Counted from the stretch's first letter, positions 46,847-56,741 are shown. The stretch: DNA of 64,000 bases from Lachnospiraceae bacterium (GCA_014804485.1 JAAUZT010000006.1:31181-95180); one strand, 5' to 3'. Made by a program: numbers and translations. Notes: generated by a model from the letters alone, not told the origin.

Positions 46847-46967
46847 GTGCCATCTGCCCTCACCCATCTTTACATATATTTAATTTTTTTCCTCTTGCCA
46901 GCATAATAAATTTAGTGTATAGTGGTTCACGTTGAAAGACCGATAAAAGGAAACAGGGGAATATGCT

Positions 46968-49067
46968 ATGGCAAAGTATTTGGTAATCGTGGAATCACCG
47001 GCTAAGGTGAAGACCATCAAGAAGTTTCTGGGTGCAAATTATGAGGTTGCTGCCAGTAACGGACATGTGCGGGATCTGCCGCGCAGCGTGCTGGGAATCG
47101 ATGTAGACCATGATTTTGAACCCAAGTATATTACAATCAGGGGCAAGGGCGATATTCTGGCAAATCTTCGTAAGGAAGTGAAGAAGGCCGAGAAGATATA
47201 TCTCGCAACAGACCCGGACCGCGAGGGGGAAGCTATTTCGTGGCACTTGCTCGCGGCGCTTAAATTAGAGGATAAGAAGGTATATCGTATCACTTTTAAC
47301 GAGATCACGAAGAGTGCGGTTAAAGAATCCTTAAAACATGCCAGAGAGATCGACATGGATCTGGTGGATGCCCAGCAGGCACGCCGCTGTCTGGACCGTA
47401 TGGTGGGCTATAAGATATCGCCGGTTCTGTGGGCGAAGGTTAAGAGAGGCCTGAGTGCCGGGCGCGTACAGTCCGTGGCGCTTCGGATCATCTGCGACAG
47501 GGAAGATGAGATCAATGCTTTTATTCCGGAAGAGTATTGGACCCTGGAGGCTTCCTTCGCTGTGGAGGGCGAGAAGAAACCGCTGCTTGCTAAATATTAC
47601 GGTACGGTTAATGAGAAGAAGACGATCGCCTCGAAGGAGGAACTGGAAGAGATCAGAAAGAAGCTGGAAGGCGCCGAGTATCGTGTCTCATCTGTGAAAA
47701 ATGGGGAGAGAGTGAAGAAAGCGCCTCTGCCGTTTACCACATCCACGCTGCAGCAGGAAGCAAGCAAAGTATTGAATTTCTCGACGCAGAAGACGATGCG
47801 GCTGGCACAGCAGTTATATGAGGGCATAGACATCAAAGGCAACGGTACGGTGGGTATCATTACCTATCTGCGTACAGATTCCACCAGAGTGTCTGCGGAA
47901 GCGGAAGCGGCTGCAAAAGAGTTTATAACCGCGGGATACGGCGAAGCGTACGCTGCGGGCACGGAGCAGGGACCGGGCAGTAAGCAGAAGATACAGGACG
48001 CTCACGAGGCGATCCGCCCTACGGATATCAGCAGGATACCGCTTGAGATCAAAGAGTCTCTGTCCAGAGATCAGTTCAGACTCTATCAACTGATCTGGAA
48101 ACGTTTCGTGGCAAGTCGTATGGCAGCGGCGGTCTATGAGACAACATCGGTGAAGATCGATGCGGCGGGACAAAGATTTACGGTGGCGGCATCCAAGGTG
48201 AAATTCGACGGTTTTATGAGTGTGTACACCGAGGATGACGAGAAGGAAGAGAATAATACAATGATGAAAGGGATAACAGGTGATACGAAATTATCCCTGA
48301 TCGGATTGGATGAGAAGCAGCATTTTACACAGCCGGCGCCTCATTATACGGAAGCTTCTCTTGTGAGAGCGATGGAAGAGCTGGGGATCGGACGTCCCAG
48401 TACTTATGCGCCCACGATTACCACAATTCTCGCCAGACGGTATATCGTTAAGGAGAATAAGAATCTTTACGTGACGGAGCTGGGCGAAGTGGTGAACAAT
48501 ATGATGAAAGAAGCTTTCCCGTCCATTGTGGATGTGAATTTTACGGCGACCATGGAAGCGCTCTTGGACGGCGTGGAAGAAGGGAATGTGAAATGGAAGA
48601 CGGTGGTGGCGAACTTCTATCCCGATCTGGAGGAGGCTGTGGATAAAGCGGAGAAGGAGTTGGATGAGGTTGAGATCGCCGATGAACTCTCCGATGAGTT
48701 CTGTGATGTCTGCGGCAGACAGATGGTCATTAAGTACGGACCCCACGGCAGATTTCTGGCTTGTCCGGGATTCCCGGAGTGCCGCAATACGAAGCCTTAT
48801 TTCGAGAAGATCGGTGTGGAGTGTCCGAAATGCGGTAAGGACATCGTCTTAAAGAAAACGAAGAAGGGCAGGAAGTATTACGGATGTATCGATAATCCGG
48901 AGTGCGATTTCATGGTGTGGCAGAAGCCGGTGAACGACCGCTGCGGCCGCTGTGGTTCCATTTTGCTGCAAAAAGGAAATAAGCTCGTATGTTCTGATGA
49001 GAACTGTGGATTTATCAAGGATATGCCGAAGACGGAAACGTCAGATAATTCTGTCCGACGAAGCTAA
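46968..49067 (+). CDS. topA: DNA topoisomerase I (type IA)
   Basis: A 699-residue enzyme that relaxes negative supercoils. The Toprim domain starts YLVIVESPAKVKTIKKFLG; LATDPDREGEAI carries the metal site; the active-site Tyr lies in GIITYLRTDSTRVS near residue 300. Three C-terminal Cys4 zinc motifs follow (CDVCGRQM..CPGFPEC, CPKCGKDI..CIDNPEC, CGRCGSI..CSDENC), as in the usual Firmicutes protein. AGGGGAA lies before the ATG. The codY gene is next (130 bp), and the dprA gene often found just upstream is instead 24 kb away. Confidence 0.97.
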   Translation: MAKYLVIVESPAKVKTIKKFLGANYEVAASNGHVRDLPRSVLGIDVDHDFEPKYITIRGKGDILANLRKEVKKAEKIYLATDPDREGEAISWHLLAALKLEDKKVYRITFNEITKSAVKESLKHAREIDMDLVDAQQARRCLDRMVGYKISPVLWAKVKRGLSAGRVQSVALRIICDREDEINAFIPEEYWTLEASFAVEGEKKPLLAKYYGTVNEKKTIASKEELEEIRKKLEGAEYRVSSVKNGERVKKAPLPFTTSTLQQEASKVLNFSTQKTMRLAQQLYEGIDIKGNGTVGIITYLRTDSTRVSAEAEAAAKEFITAGYGEAYAAGTEQGPGSKQKIQDAHEAIRPTDISRIPLEIKESLSRDQFRLYQLIWKRFVASRMAAAVYETTSVKIDAAGQRFTVAASKVKFDGFMSVYTEDDEKEENNTMMKGITGDTKLSLIGLDEKQHFTQPAPHYTEASLVRAMEELGIGRPSTYAPTITTILARRYIVKENKNLYVTELGEVVNNMMKEAFPSIVDVNFTATMEALLDGVEEGNVKWKTVVANFYPDLEEAVDKAEKELDEVEIADELSDEFCDVCGRQMVIKYGPHGRFLACPGFPECRNTKPYFEKIGVECPKCGKDIVLKKTKKGRKYYGCIDNPECDFMVWQKPVNDRCGRCGSILLQKGNKLVCSDENCGFIKDMPKTETSDNSVRRS

Positions 49068-49104
49068 ATTGCGGACAAACTGAACAAAATGTGTTGAAAA
49101 TACA

Positions 49105-49133
49105 TTGATAATGCTTAAATGTTGTGATAAAAT
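49105..49133 (+). promoter_or_regulatory. Sigma-A promoter for codY
   Basis: TTGATA, 17 bp, TAAAAT, about 65 bp before the codY start. The surrounding AT-rich sequence was searched by eye for a CodY box (AATTTTCWGAAAATT), and none is convincing. Confidence 0.6.
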
Positions 49134-49196
49134 TATTTTATGTTATAGGAAATATCTACGTTCATGCACAACAGCTTAAATATAAGGAGTAAGAAA

Positions 49197-49982
49197 ATGA
49201 GCAGCGTTCAGTTGTTAGATAAAACAAGGAAGATCGGAAAACTCCTGCACAATAATAATTCGGGCAAGGTTGTTTTCAACGATATTTGTGATGTACTTAA
49301 GGAAATACTGATCTCCAATGTCCTGGTGATCAGCAGAAAAGGTAAGGTGCTTGGAATCGGAGATTTGGACAGCGTGGAATCTATCACGGAGCTGATCGTG
49401 GATCACGTGGGCGGATTTATCGATCCCATGCTGAATGAGAGACTCCTGGCAGTATTATCCACGAAGGAAAATGTCAATCTTGAGACGCTGGGCTTCGAGA
49501 GTATCGACACGAAGAAATTCCGTGCGGTGATCACTCCAATCGAGATATCGGGAGAGCGGCTGGGCACCCTGTTCCTTTATAAATGCAATGAGCAGTATGA
49601 TATTGATGACATTATCCTGTGTGAGTATGGTACTACGGTAGTAGGACTTGAAATGCTCCGGGCGGTGAGCGAGGAGAGCGCCGAGGAGAACCGCAAGCTC
49701 GCAGTGGTGAAATCAGCGATTGGCACGTTGTCTTTCTCGGAGATGGAAGCAATCACTCATATCTTCGACGAGCTGGGCGGCATGGAGGGTATTTTAGTAG
49801 CCAGCAAGATCGCAGATAAGGTAGGAATCACGCGCTCCGTAATCGTTAATGCGCTGCGTAAGTTCGAGAGTGCAGGCGTGATCGAATCCCGTTCGTCGGG
49901 GATGAAGGGGACTTATATCAAAGTACTTAACGACGTAGTCTTTGATGAAGTGGAGAAATTAAAAGAGCAGGGAAGATATTAG
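49197..49982 (+). CDS. codY: GTP- and branched-chain amino acid-sensing repressor CodY
   Basis: A 261-residue global regulator. The N-terminal GAF-type domain starts VQLLDKTRKIGKLLHNN; the C-terminal winged helix-turn-helix reads ASKIADKVGITRSVIVNAL with RSSGMKGTYIKVLN. It represses nutrient, motility and other genes in rich medium when bound to isoleucine/valine and GTP. I chose the ATG at 49197, which follows ATAAGGAGTAAGAAA; the track start at 49164 lacks a site. It has its own terminator at 49988, and the flagellar operon begins right after. Confidence 0.96.
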   Translation: MSSVQLLDKTRKIGKLLHNNNSGKVVFNDICDVLKEILISNVLVISRKGKVLGIGDLDSVESITELIVDHVGGFIDPMLNERLLAVLSTKENVNLETLGFESIDTKKFRAVITPIEISGERLGTLFLYKCNEQYDIDDIILCEYGTTVVGLEMLRAVSEESAEENRKLAVVKSAIGTLSFSEMEAITHIFDELGGMEGILVASKIADKVGITRSVIVNALRKFESAGVIESRSSGMKGTYIKVLNDVVFDEVEKLKEQGRY

Positions 49983-49987
49983 AATGT

Positions 49988-50036
49988 AAAAGGATTTACT
50001 TAGGAGGCGTCTCGTCAGATGGTAAATCCTTTTTTT
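49988..50036 (+). terminator. Intrinsic terminator between codY and flgB
   Basis: AAAAGGATTTA pairs with TAAATCCTTTT, with a T-run extending the 3' arm. The loop is 24 bases and contains AGGAGGCGTC, so a smaller inner fold is possible. Confidence 0.75.
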
Positions 50037-50078
50037 GTGACACAGAATTGGGAATTTGTGAAAATGAATCGAAAAACC

Positions 50079-50106
50079 TTGTAATTTTTGATAAATTATT
50101 TATAAT
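50079..50106 (+). promoter_or_regulatory. Sigma-A promoter of the flagellar operon
   Basis: TTGTAA, 16 bp, TATAAT, about 38 bp before flgB. It agrees with sigma-A control of the fla/che-type operon in Gram-positive bacteria. Confidence 0.65.
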
Positions 50107-50143
50107 GGAATATGGATTCTATTAATGTGGGAGGAGTATGATT

Positions 50144-50542
50144 ATGAGTACCCTAGCAAATACCAATGTTTTTGACTATGTCAATGTGCTGGACAAGGCG
50201 ATGGATGCATCATGGCTTCGTAACGATGCCATATCGAACAATATTTCCAATGCCGACACACCGGGTTACAAGAGACAGGATGTAAACTTTGAGACACAGC
50301 TTGCCAAGGCGCTTCGCAGCTCCAGATACAAGAGTATGGATGCCAAGGTAGCGGATGTGAAGCTGAACCGCTTGAAACCTATTACATACACGGACTATTC
50401 AGGTTTCTCGTACCGTATTGACGGCAATAACGTGGACCCCGATACGGAGGGCGTATATCTTGCCAAGAACCAGGTGGTATATCAGGGACTGGAGCTGGCA
50501 GTGAATCAGGAATTTAAGAATCTGCAGGCAGTTATGAAATAG
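50144..50542 (+). CDS. flgB: Flagellar basal-body rod protein FlgB
   Basis: A 132-residue proximal rod subunit, first gene of the flagellar operon. The motif NISNADTPGYKRQDVNFE near residue 35 is the rod-protein signature. I prefer the ATG at 50144, 8 bases after GGAGGA; the ATG at 50138 is too close to that site. Confidence 0.95.
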   Translation: MSTLANTNVFDYVNVLDKAMDASWLRNDAISNNISNADTPGYKRQDVNFETQLAKALRSSRYKSMDAKVADVKLNRLKPITYTDYSGFSYRIDGNNVDPDTEGVYLAKNQVVYQGLELAVNQEFKNLQAVMK

Positions 50543-50556
50543 AAGGAGAATTGACT

Positions 50557-51003
50557 ATGGGAATGTTTACGGCTTTTGATATCAATGCAACCGGTATGAC
50601 AGCGGAACGTTTTCGTATGGATACGATATCCCAGAATATAGCGAATGCGAATACGACCCGTACCGAGGATGGCAGCCCTTATCGCAGGAAGGTGGTTGTT
50701 TTTGAGGAGAAGAATTCCCAGACACCCTTCAGACAGGTGTTAAACCGGGCAACGGATCGTTATTCGGGAACGGGAGTTAAGGTGACGGGTGTCTACGAAG
50801 ATAAATGGACAGAAGGTAATATTGTGTATGATCCGTCTCATCCTGATGCTGATGAGAACGGTTATGTTCATTATCCGAATGTGAGCACGATCACGGAGAT
50901 GACGAACTTAATCGATGCAAGCCGCGCTTATCAGGCTAACGCGACAGCGTTTGAAGCCAGCAAGAATATCGCGACTACAGGATTAAATATGCTGAACGGC
51001 TAG
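50557..51003 (+). CDS. flgC: Flagellar basal-body rod protein FlgC
   Basis: A 148-residue proximal rod subunit. FDINATGMTAERFRMDTIS with ISQNIANANTTR, and a C-terminal helix ALINLI-type segment (here MTNLIDASRAYQANATAFEA), match FlgC. AGAAGGAG lies 8 bases before the ATG at 50557; the track TTG two codons earlier is not needed. Confidence 0.95.
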   Translation: MGMFTAFDINATGMTAERFRMDTISQNIANANTTRTEDGSPYRRKVVVFEEKNSQTPFRQVLNRATDRYSGTGVKVTGVYEDKWTEGNIVYDPSHPDADENGYVHYPNVSTITEMTNLIDASRAYQANATAFEASKNIATTGLNMLNG

Positions 51004-51046
51004 TGAAGAGAATATAATATAAGGGTTTGTGTACGGAGGGAAGAAA

Positions 51047-51373
51047 ATGGCATTGGATATTACAGAACTTTATAATGTGTCTTCGGGAGCGATTAAGGAT
51101 GCTGCCAAGACGGCTGCAACCAATAAGCCTGAATCATATGCGGATCAGGGGTTTGACAATCTGTTACATACCGCCATCGACAATCTGGTTACGACGAATG
51201 ATTATCTGTCGGATGCGGAGAACGAGAAGATCAAATGGGCGCTTGGTGAGACCGAGAACACGCACGACTTAAGTATTGCCCTGCAGAAGGCATCTATAAC
51301 TTTGCAGTATACGGTTGCAATCAGGGATAAACTTTTGGATGCTTACAAAGAACTTATTAATATGCAGATCTAG
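51047..51373 (+). CDS. fliE: Flagellar hook-basal body complex protein FliE
   Basis: A 108-residue adaptor that links the MS ring to the rod. The C-terminal half (HDLSIALQKASITLQYTVAI then LLDAYKELINMQI) is the conserved FliE part. ACGGAGGGAAGAAA precedes the ATG at 51047, six codons after the track start. Confidence 0.93.
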   Translation: MALDITELYNVSSGAIKDAAKTAATNKPESYADQGFDNLLHTAIDNLVTTNDYLSDAENEKIKWALGETENTHDLSIALQKASITLQYTVAIRDKLLDAYKELINMQI

Positions 51374-51457
51374 CGGCTGTGGGGAGCAGACTGCCGGATC
51401 GGTGCGCGCCTTGCGCAGGTAAGGGTATAAGGGAAGACTGAAGGAGAATGAGTTGCT

Positions 51458-53068
51458 GTGGATAAATTGTTAGAGAAGTTAAAAGAATTGGGGAATCGGC
51501 TGCTGGAATGGTGGAATCGGTTTACGGCGAAACAGAAGACGCTGATCGTTAGTGGGGTCGCTTTGGTAATCATAGCGATCGTGTTTGTCGTGTCCATGTT
51601 GACACAACCCAAATATGTATTATTACGGGAGTGCGAGACCACGAAGGAAGCGGCGGAAGTGCGGGATCTGCTGGAGGGCGAGGGCATGACCTACACGGTT
51701 TCGGACGACGGTCTTATGATCAAGATTCTTAAGGAAGAGTTGTCCGATGCGAATCTGCTTCTGGGCGCGAATAATATCAAGGCGGCAAGCTACGGAATCG
51801 AGAATGTGACGGACGGAAGTTTTTCCACTACGGAATCCGATAAACAGAAGAAATATGTAGTGTACTTACAGGAATATCTGGCTAAGGACATGATTTCCAA
51901 GTTTTCGGCGGTTAAGAACGCGTACGTGAAACTCAATATTCCGGAGAACGGCGGGACACTTCTTGATTCGGAGGCGGAGTCTTCCGCATGGGTGCAGCTG
52001 GAACTGAAAGATGAGTTTAATACGGACAATGCGGCGTATCTGGCCCGCGCAATCGCAACGGCGATCGGCAATGACACGACAAATAACATCGTGATCACGG
52101 ACAGCGAGGGCAATATGCTGTTCAGCGGGGATGATAATTATACGGTATCCGGTGCCGCCAACGCACAGCTTTCCGTGAAATCAGAGGCGGAGAAGCGGGT
52201 GATCAGCGAGGTACGCAAGGTACTGCTCGGCACGAAGGAATTTGACAATGTAGAGGTGGCGACCAATCTGGTGCTTGATTTCTCTACCACCAAGCAGACG
52301 AATCATAATTATTCCGCACCGGACGGTCGGACGGAGGGTATGACCGCACATGAAGATATTTTCAGTGCGGAAAATACAAGCAATGTGGGCGGAATTCCCG
52401 GAACGGATTCCAATGATGACGATACTACATATGTGCTGGATGATAACGGTAATTCTTCTTCCACACAGTCTGAGGAGTCGAGGGATTATCTTCCGAATGA
52501 GGAGATCATTACGAGAGAGACACCGGCGGGGTTGATTGACTACAGTCAGTCTTCGTTGACAGCTTCTTTAATCAAATACAATATTATCAGAGAAGAGGAC
52601 GTTAGGACTCAGGGAGAGCTGGATGGTGTTACCTGGGAAGAATACAAGCTTGCTCATGCGGAACGTACTAAAATAGATGTAGATGAGGATTTCTATGCGG
52701 CGGTTTCCAATGCTACCGGTATTTCAACAAGCAGCATTTCGCTGGTAGCTTATAGTGAGAATCTGTTCTTTGATGCAGAAGGTTCTAATATTACGGCGAC
52801 GGATATTCTGCAGATTATTCTGATTATCGTGATTCTGGCGCTGCTTGCGTTCGTAGTGCTCAGAAGCATGCGTGGAGAGAAACACGAGAACGAAGAGGAA
52901 GAATTGGCAGTCGAGACACTTTTGCAGTCTACACCCGATACACAGTTAGCGGATATTCCGCTTGAGAATGAGTCGGAGGAGAGAAGACTGATCAATAAAT
53001 TCGTGGAAGAGAATCCGGAGGCGGTAGCGAATCTGCTGCGCAACTGGCTGAACGAAGACTGGGGGTAG
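51458..53068 (+). CDS. fliF: Flagellar MS-ring protein FliF
   Basis: A 536-residue protein with two transmembrane segments: LIVSGVALVIIAIVFVVSML near 28-47 and ILQIILIIVILALLAFVVL near 450-470. Between them is the ring-forming periplasmic region (YVLLRECETTKEAAEVRDLL, then KYVVYLQEYLAKDMISKF). The C-terminal NLLRNWLNEDWG is the FliG-binding peptide. The start is GTG with AAGGAG 11 bases upstream. Confidence 0.95.
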   Translation: MDKLLEKLKELGNRLLEWWNRFTAKQKTLIVSGVALVIIAIVFVVSMLTQPKYVLLRECETTKEAAEVRDLLEGEGMTYTVSDDGLMIKILKEELSDANLLLGANNIKAASYGIENVTDGSFSTTESDKQKKYVVYLQEYLAKDMISKFSAVKNAYVKLNIPENGGTLLDSEAESSAWVQLELKDEFNTDNAAYLARAIATAIGNDTTNNIVITDSEGNMLFSGDDNYTVSGAANAQLSVKSEAEKRVISEVRKVLLGTKEFDNVEVATNLVLDFSTTKQTNHNYSAPDGRTEGMTAHEDIFSAENTSNVGGIPGTDSNDDDTTYVLDDNGNSSSTQSEESRDYLPNEEIITRETPAGLIDYSQSSLTASLIKYNIIREEDVRTQGELDGVTWEEYKLAHAERTKIDVDEDFYAAVSNATGISTSSISLVAYSENLFFDAEGSNITATDILQIILIIVILALLAFVVLRSMRGEKHENEEEELAVETLLQSTPDTQLADIPLENESEERRLINKFVEENPEAVANLLRNWLNEDWG

Positions 53069-53073
53069 GATAA

Positions 53074-54093
53074 ATGGCAAAGGCGGCTGAGGAAAAGCTG
53101 ACAGGCGGAGTCCAGAAAGCGGCGGTTTTATTGATCGCTCTGGGACCGGAGAAATCAGCATCGATCTTTAAACATTTGAAGGAAGAAGAAGTAGAAGAGC
53201 TGACGCTGGAGATCGCTAATACCAGAAATATCACACCACAGATGAAAGATGATGTGATTAACGAATTTTATCAGATATGCCTGGCACAGCAGTATATTGC
53301 AGAAGGCGGTATCAACTATGCGAAAGAAGTTTTGGAGAAATCGTTCGGGTCCGAGAGGGCTATGGATGTAATCGGCAAGCTGACGGCGTCCTTGCAGGTT
53401 AAGCCTTTCGAGTTTGTGAGAAAAACAGACGCAACGCAGCTGCTTAACTTTATTCAGGATGAGCACCCGCAGACAATCGCCCTGATCTTGTCGTATCTGT
53501 CGGCAGCACAGTCTGCGCTCATCATATCGGCGCTTCCGCCGGATAGACAGGCGGATGTGGCGAGGCGTATTGCCGTCATGGACAGAACCAGTCCGGACGT
53601 GATCAAGGAAGTGGAGAAAGTGTTGGAATCGAAAGTGGCATCTTTAGTCAATCAGGATTACACGGTTATCGGCGGTGTGGATGCTGTTGTAGAGATTTTG
53701 AATACGGTAGACCGTGGTACAGAGAAACATATCATGGAGACATTGGAGATCGAAGAACCGGAACTTGCGGACGAGATCAGAAAGAAGATGTTCGTCTTCG
53801 AGGATATTCTGCTTCTGGACGACAGAGCAATCCAGCGTGTGCTGCGTGATGTGGATAACGGTGATCTGGCGATTGCCTTGAAGGGCTCTAATGAAGAGGT
53901 ACAGACTGCGATCTTTAATAACATGTCCAAGCGTCTCAGCGCTATGATTAAAGAGGACATGGAGTTTATGGGACCTGTACGTATGAAGGATGTAGAGGAA
54001 GCGCAGCAGAAGATAGTAAATATCATCAGAAAACTGGAAGACTCCGCAGAAATTGTTATCTCCAGAGGTGGAGGTGACGAGATCATTGTCTAG
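53074..54093 (+). CDS. fliG: Flagellar motor switch protein FliG
   Basis: A 339-residue rotor protein that contacts MotA and FliF. The N-terminal GVQKAAVLLIALGPEKSA, the EHPQ motif DEHPQTIALILSYL near residue 130, and the C-terminal charged torque helix (DDRAIQRVLRDVDNGDLAIALKG) are all present. It starts 5 bp after fliF and its 3' end overlaps the TTG start of fliH. Confidence 0.97.
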   Translation: MAKAAEEKLTGGVQKAAVLLIALGPEKSASIFKHLKEEEVEELTLEIANTRNITPQMKDDVINEFYQICLAQQYIAEGGINYAKEVLEKSFGSERAMDVIGKLTASLQVKPFEFVRKTDATQLLNFIQDEHPQTIALILSYLSAAQSALIISALPPDRQADVARRIAVMDRTSPDVIKEVEKVLESKVASLVNQDYTVIGGVDAVVEILNTVDRGTEKHIMETLEIEEPELADEIRKKMFVFEDILLLDDRAIQRVLRDVDNGDLAIALKGSNEEVQTAIFNNMSKRLSAMIKEDMEFMGPVRMKDVEEAQQKIVNIIRKLEDSAEIVISRGGGDEIIV

Positions 54094-54979
54094 GAATTTG
54101 TATAAATCCAGTTGGGTTGTAGTATCCAACGATGATAAATGTATAATTGACAGCAACGCCCGCATAGAGAGCAGAATCGAGGAACTGGAGGCACTCAGAC
54201 AGTCAAGATTGAATGCGTCTGTGGGCTATGGCGAAGAAGCTGAGGACGGGGAACCGGAATTCGTGAGCGGACTCGGCGGAGAAGAAATCGATGCACTGCT
54301 TGCCGATCATGCGGAAGGTGCGGAAGGCAGTATTATTAAGGCGCAGACACAGGACAAAGGCCCCGATCTTGAGGAGATTAAAGCGCAGGCACAGGAAATG
54401 CTCGATGATGCGCAGGCGCAGATCGACGAAATGAGAGAGGCGGCTGAGCGGGAGATCGAGATGCTGCGCCGGCAGGCGATAGAGGAAGGCAACAGGCAGG
54501 GCTATGACATGGGTCATCAGCAGGCCATGGCCGAGATGGAGGATATGAGGCAGGCACTGCTTAACGAGAAGCGGCAGCTTGAAGAGGAATATGACCGGAT
54601 GATCGAGAATCTGGAACCGAGATTCATTGATACGATCACGGAAGTGTACAGTCATATTTTCGGTATAGAGCTGGCTGATAACAGAGATATTCTGGTGCAT
54701 TTGATCGATGCTACCTTAAGACGGGTGGAGAGCAGCAGAACCTTTATCGTACATGTTTCCAAGGAAGATTATCCCTTTGTCAATATGCAGAAGCAGGAAC
54801 TCACGGCAGGGGCGACTGCCGGTAAGGGCATGGTGGAGATCATCGAGGATATAGCGCTCGGACAGGGAGCGTGCCTGATTGAGACAGACGGCGGTATCTT
54901 TGACTGTGGAATCGACACGCAGCTACAGGCGCTGACTAATAAATTGCGGGTGTTATCTTTTGAAAAATCCAATGATTAA
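54086..54979 (+). CDS. fliH: Flagellar assembly protein FliH
   Basis: A 297-residue regulator of the export ATPase FliI. A long acidic, Ala/Glu/Gln-rich coiled coil (about 75-185) is followed by the C-terminal domain that binds FliI (FIVHVSKEDYPFVNMQ, then GACLIETDGGIFDCGIDTQL). I chose the TTG at 54086, which lies 8 bases after GGAGGTGA inside fliG and yields the typical N-terminus SRNLYKSSWVVVSNDDK; the track start at 54053 is within fliG. Overlap with fliG implies translational coupling. Confidence 0.88.
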   Translation: MSRNLYKSSWVVVSNDDKCIIDSNARIESRIEELEALRQSRLNASVGYGEEAEDGEPEFVSGLGGEEIDALLADHAEGAEGSIIKAQTQDKGPDLEEIKAQAQEMLDDAQAQIDEMREAAEREIEMLRRQAIEEGNRQGYDMGHQQAMAEMEDMRQALLNEKRQLEEEYDRMIENLEPRFIDTITEVYSHIFGIELADNRDILVHLIDATLRRVESSRTFIVHVSKEDYPFVNMQKQELTAGATAGKGMVEIIEDIALGQGACLIETDGGIFDCGIDTQLQALTNKLRVLSFEKSND

Positions 54980-56273
54980 TTTTCATAAATACAGTAGAAT
55001 AGCGGACGATACGTTTTTTAAGAGAATGGGGCGTGTCGAGAATGTGGTTGGACTGACGATCGAGTCTGCCGGTCCGGAAGCTAAGCTTGGGGATCTGTGC
55101 AGGATCTTCCCGACGGATGAAGAGTATGAGCCGATCATGGCGGAGGTAGTCGGGTTTAAGGAGCGTAAAACACTGCTCATGCCCTGCGGCAAGACGGATG
55201 GCATAGGACTCGGCTGTATCGTGGAGAATACGGGAGAACCTCTGACGGTGCCGGTCAGCGACGAGCTGCTCGGCAAGGTGCTTGATGGTCTCGGCAGACT
55301 GGACGGCGAATATATGAACGGAACGCCTTACAGTGTGGAAGCACTGCCGCCGGATGCCATGAGCAGGAAGATCATCGATGAAGTGCTGCCCTTGGGTGTG
55401 AAAGCAATCGACGGTCTTATGACTGTGGGCAAAGGACAGCGTATTGGCATTTTCGCGGGTTCCGGCGTAGGTAAATCTACTTTGATGGGTATGTTTGCAC
55501 GTAATACGAAGGCGGACATTAACGTGATTGCACTGATCGGAGAGCGTGGCAGGGAAGTGCGTGAGTTCATAGAGCGTGATTTAGGCGAGGAAGGCATGAG
55601 GCGTTCCGTAGTCGTAGTGGCTACATCCGATAAGGCGGCATTAGAGAGAAATAAGGCGGCTAAGACAGCCACCGCTATCGCGGAATATTTCAGGGATCAG
55701 GGCAGGGATGTACTGCTTATGATGGATTCCCTCACGCGTTTTTCCATGGCTCAGAGAGAAATCGGGCTGGCCAGCGGGGAACCGCCCGTATCCAGAGGAT
55801 ATCCGCCCAGCGTTTACTCGGAGATGCCGAAGCTTCTTGAGAGAGCAGGCTGCGCTGAGCGCGGTTCCATTACAGGGCTTTATACTGTGCTGGTAGACGG
55901 TGATGATATGAATGAACCGATTACGGATACTGCCAGAAGTATTCTGGACGGACACATTATGTTGAACCGGAAACTTGCGCATCAGAATCATTATCCTGCG
56001 ATCGATGTACTGCAGAGTATTTCGAGATGTATGTCACAGATCGTAAATAAGGAGCATAAAGGACTGGCTGGACAGCTTAAGAATGTGCTGGCTACCTATA
56101 ATGAAGCGGAGGATCTGATCAACATCGGGGCCTATAAGAGTGGCAGCAATCCGAAGATCGACTATGCCATCGCTAAGATCGATGCCGTGAATGAGTTCCT
56201 TTTGCAGGATGTAAACGATAAGTTTGATTATGAGCAGGCTGTAGATATGTTGCGGGAGCTCTTTGCAGAGTAA
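54960..56273 (+). CDS. fliI: Flagellar type III export ATPase FliI
   Basis: A 437-residue F1-beta-like ATPase that energises flagellar export. Walker A FAGSGVGKSTLMG lies near residue 165, then ALIGERGREVREFIE, LMMDSLTRFSMAQREIGLA and GEPPVSRGYPPSVYSEMP. It overlaps the fliH 3' end. The start is either the TTG at 54960 (weak GCGGGTG site at the right distance) or the ATG at 54972; both leave the conserved part intact. Confidence 0.96.
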   Translation: MKNPMINFHKYSRIADDTFFKRMGRVENVVGLTIESAGPEAKLGDLCRIFPTDEEYEPIMAEVVGFKERKTLLMPCGKTDGIGLGCIVENTGEPLTVPVSDELLGKVLDGLGRLDGEYMNGTPYSVEALPPDAMSRKIIDEVLPLGVKAIDGLMTVGKGQRIGIFAGSGVGKSTLMGMFARNTKADINVIALIGERGREVREFIERDLGEEGMRRSVVVVATSDKAALERNKAAKTATAIAEYFRDQGRDVLLMMDSLTRFSMAQREIGLASGEPPVSRGYPPSVYSEMPKLLERAGCAERGSITGLYTVLVDGDDMNEPITDTARSILDGHIMLNRKLAHQNHYPAIDVLQSISRCMSQIVNKEHKGLAGQLKNVLATYNEAEDLINIGAYKSGSNPKIDYAIAKIDAVNEFLLQDVNDKFDYEQAVDMLRELFAE

Positions 56274-56286
56274 GGGGTGACCTGTC

Positions 56287-56739
56287 ATGGCGAAGTTTGC
56301 ATATAGGATGCAGAGTATCCTGAATATCCAGTATCAGTTGGAAAATCAGGCGAAGATGGAGCTCGGCAGAGCACAGATGTGGCTGCTTGAGGAGGAAGAA
56401 AAGCTACAGGGGCTGATCGACAGGAAAGAAGCATATCTGGAAGAGGGCAGGAGAATGCGCAGTGACGCGCTGAGCGTCAATGACTTGAGAGATAACAGAA
56501 ATGCCATGTTGATCATGGATGAAATGATAGAAGTGCAGCGAGGGCAGGTCGCATTGGCCGAGGAGGCCGTGGAAGCGGCGAGACTCAAGCTGCAGGAGAT
56601 CATGCAGGAGCGTAAGATGCACGAGAGGCTTAAAGAGAAGGCCTTCGAGCAGTTCGTGAAGGAAGAGAATGCCGCGGAGGGCAAGGCGGTGGACGAACTG
56701 ACCAGTTATACTTACGGACAGCGTGGAAAAGGGGAGTAA
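56287..56739 (+). CDS. fliJ: Flagellar export chaperone FliJ
   Basis: A 150-residue, nearly all-helical coiled-coil protein that sits in the centre of the FliI ring and escorts export substrates. YRMQSILNIQYQLENQAKMELGRA is the typical start. Position directly after fliI is decisive because the sequence itself is poorly conserved. TAAGGGGTGA lies before the ATG. Confidence 0.88.
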   Translation: MAKFAYRMQSILNIQYQLENQAKMELGRAQMWLLEEEEKLQGLIDRKEAYLEEGRRMRSDALSVNDLRDNRNAMLIMDEMIEVQRGQVALAEEAVEAARLKLQEIMQERKMHERLKEKAFEQFVKEENAAEGKAVDELTSYTYGQRGKGE

Positions 56740-56741
56740 GA

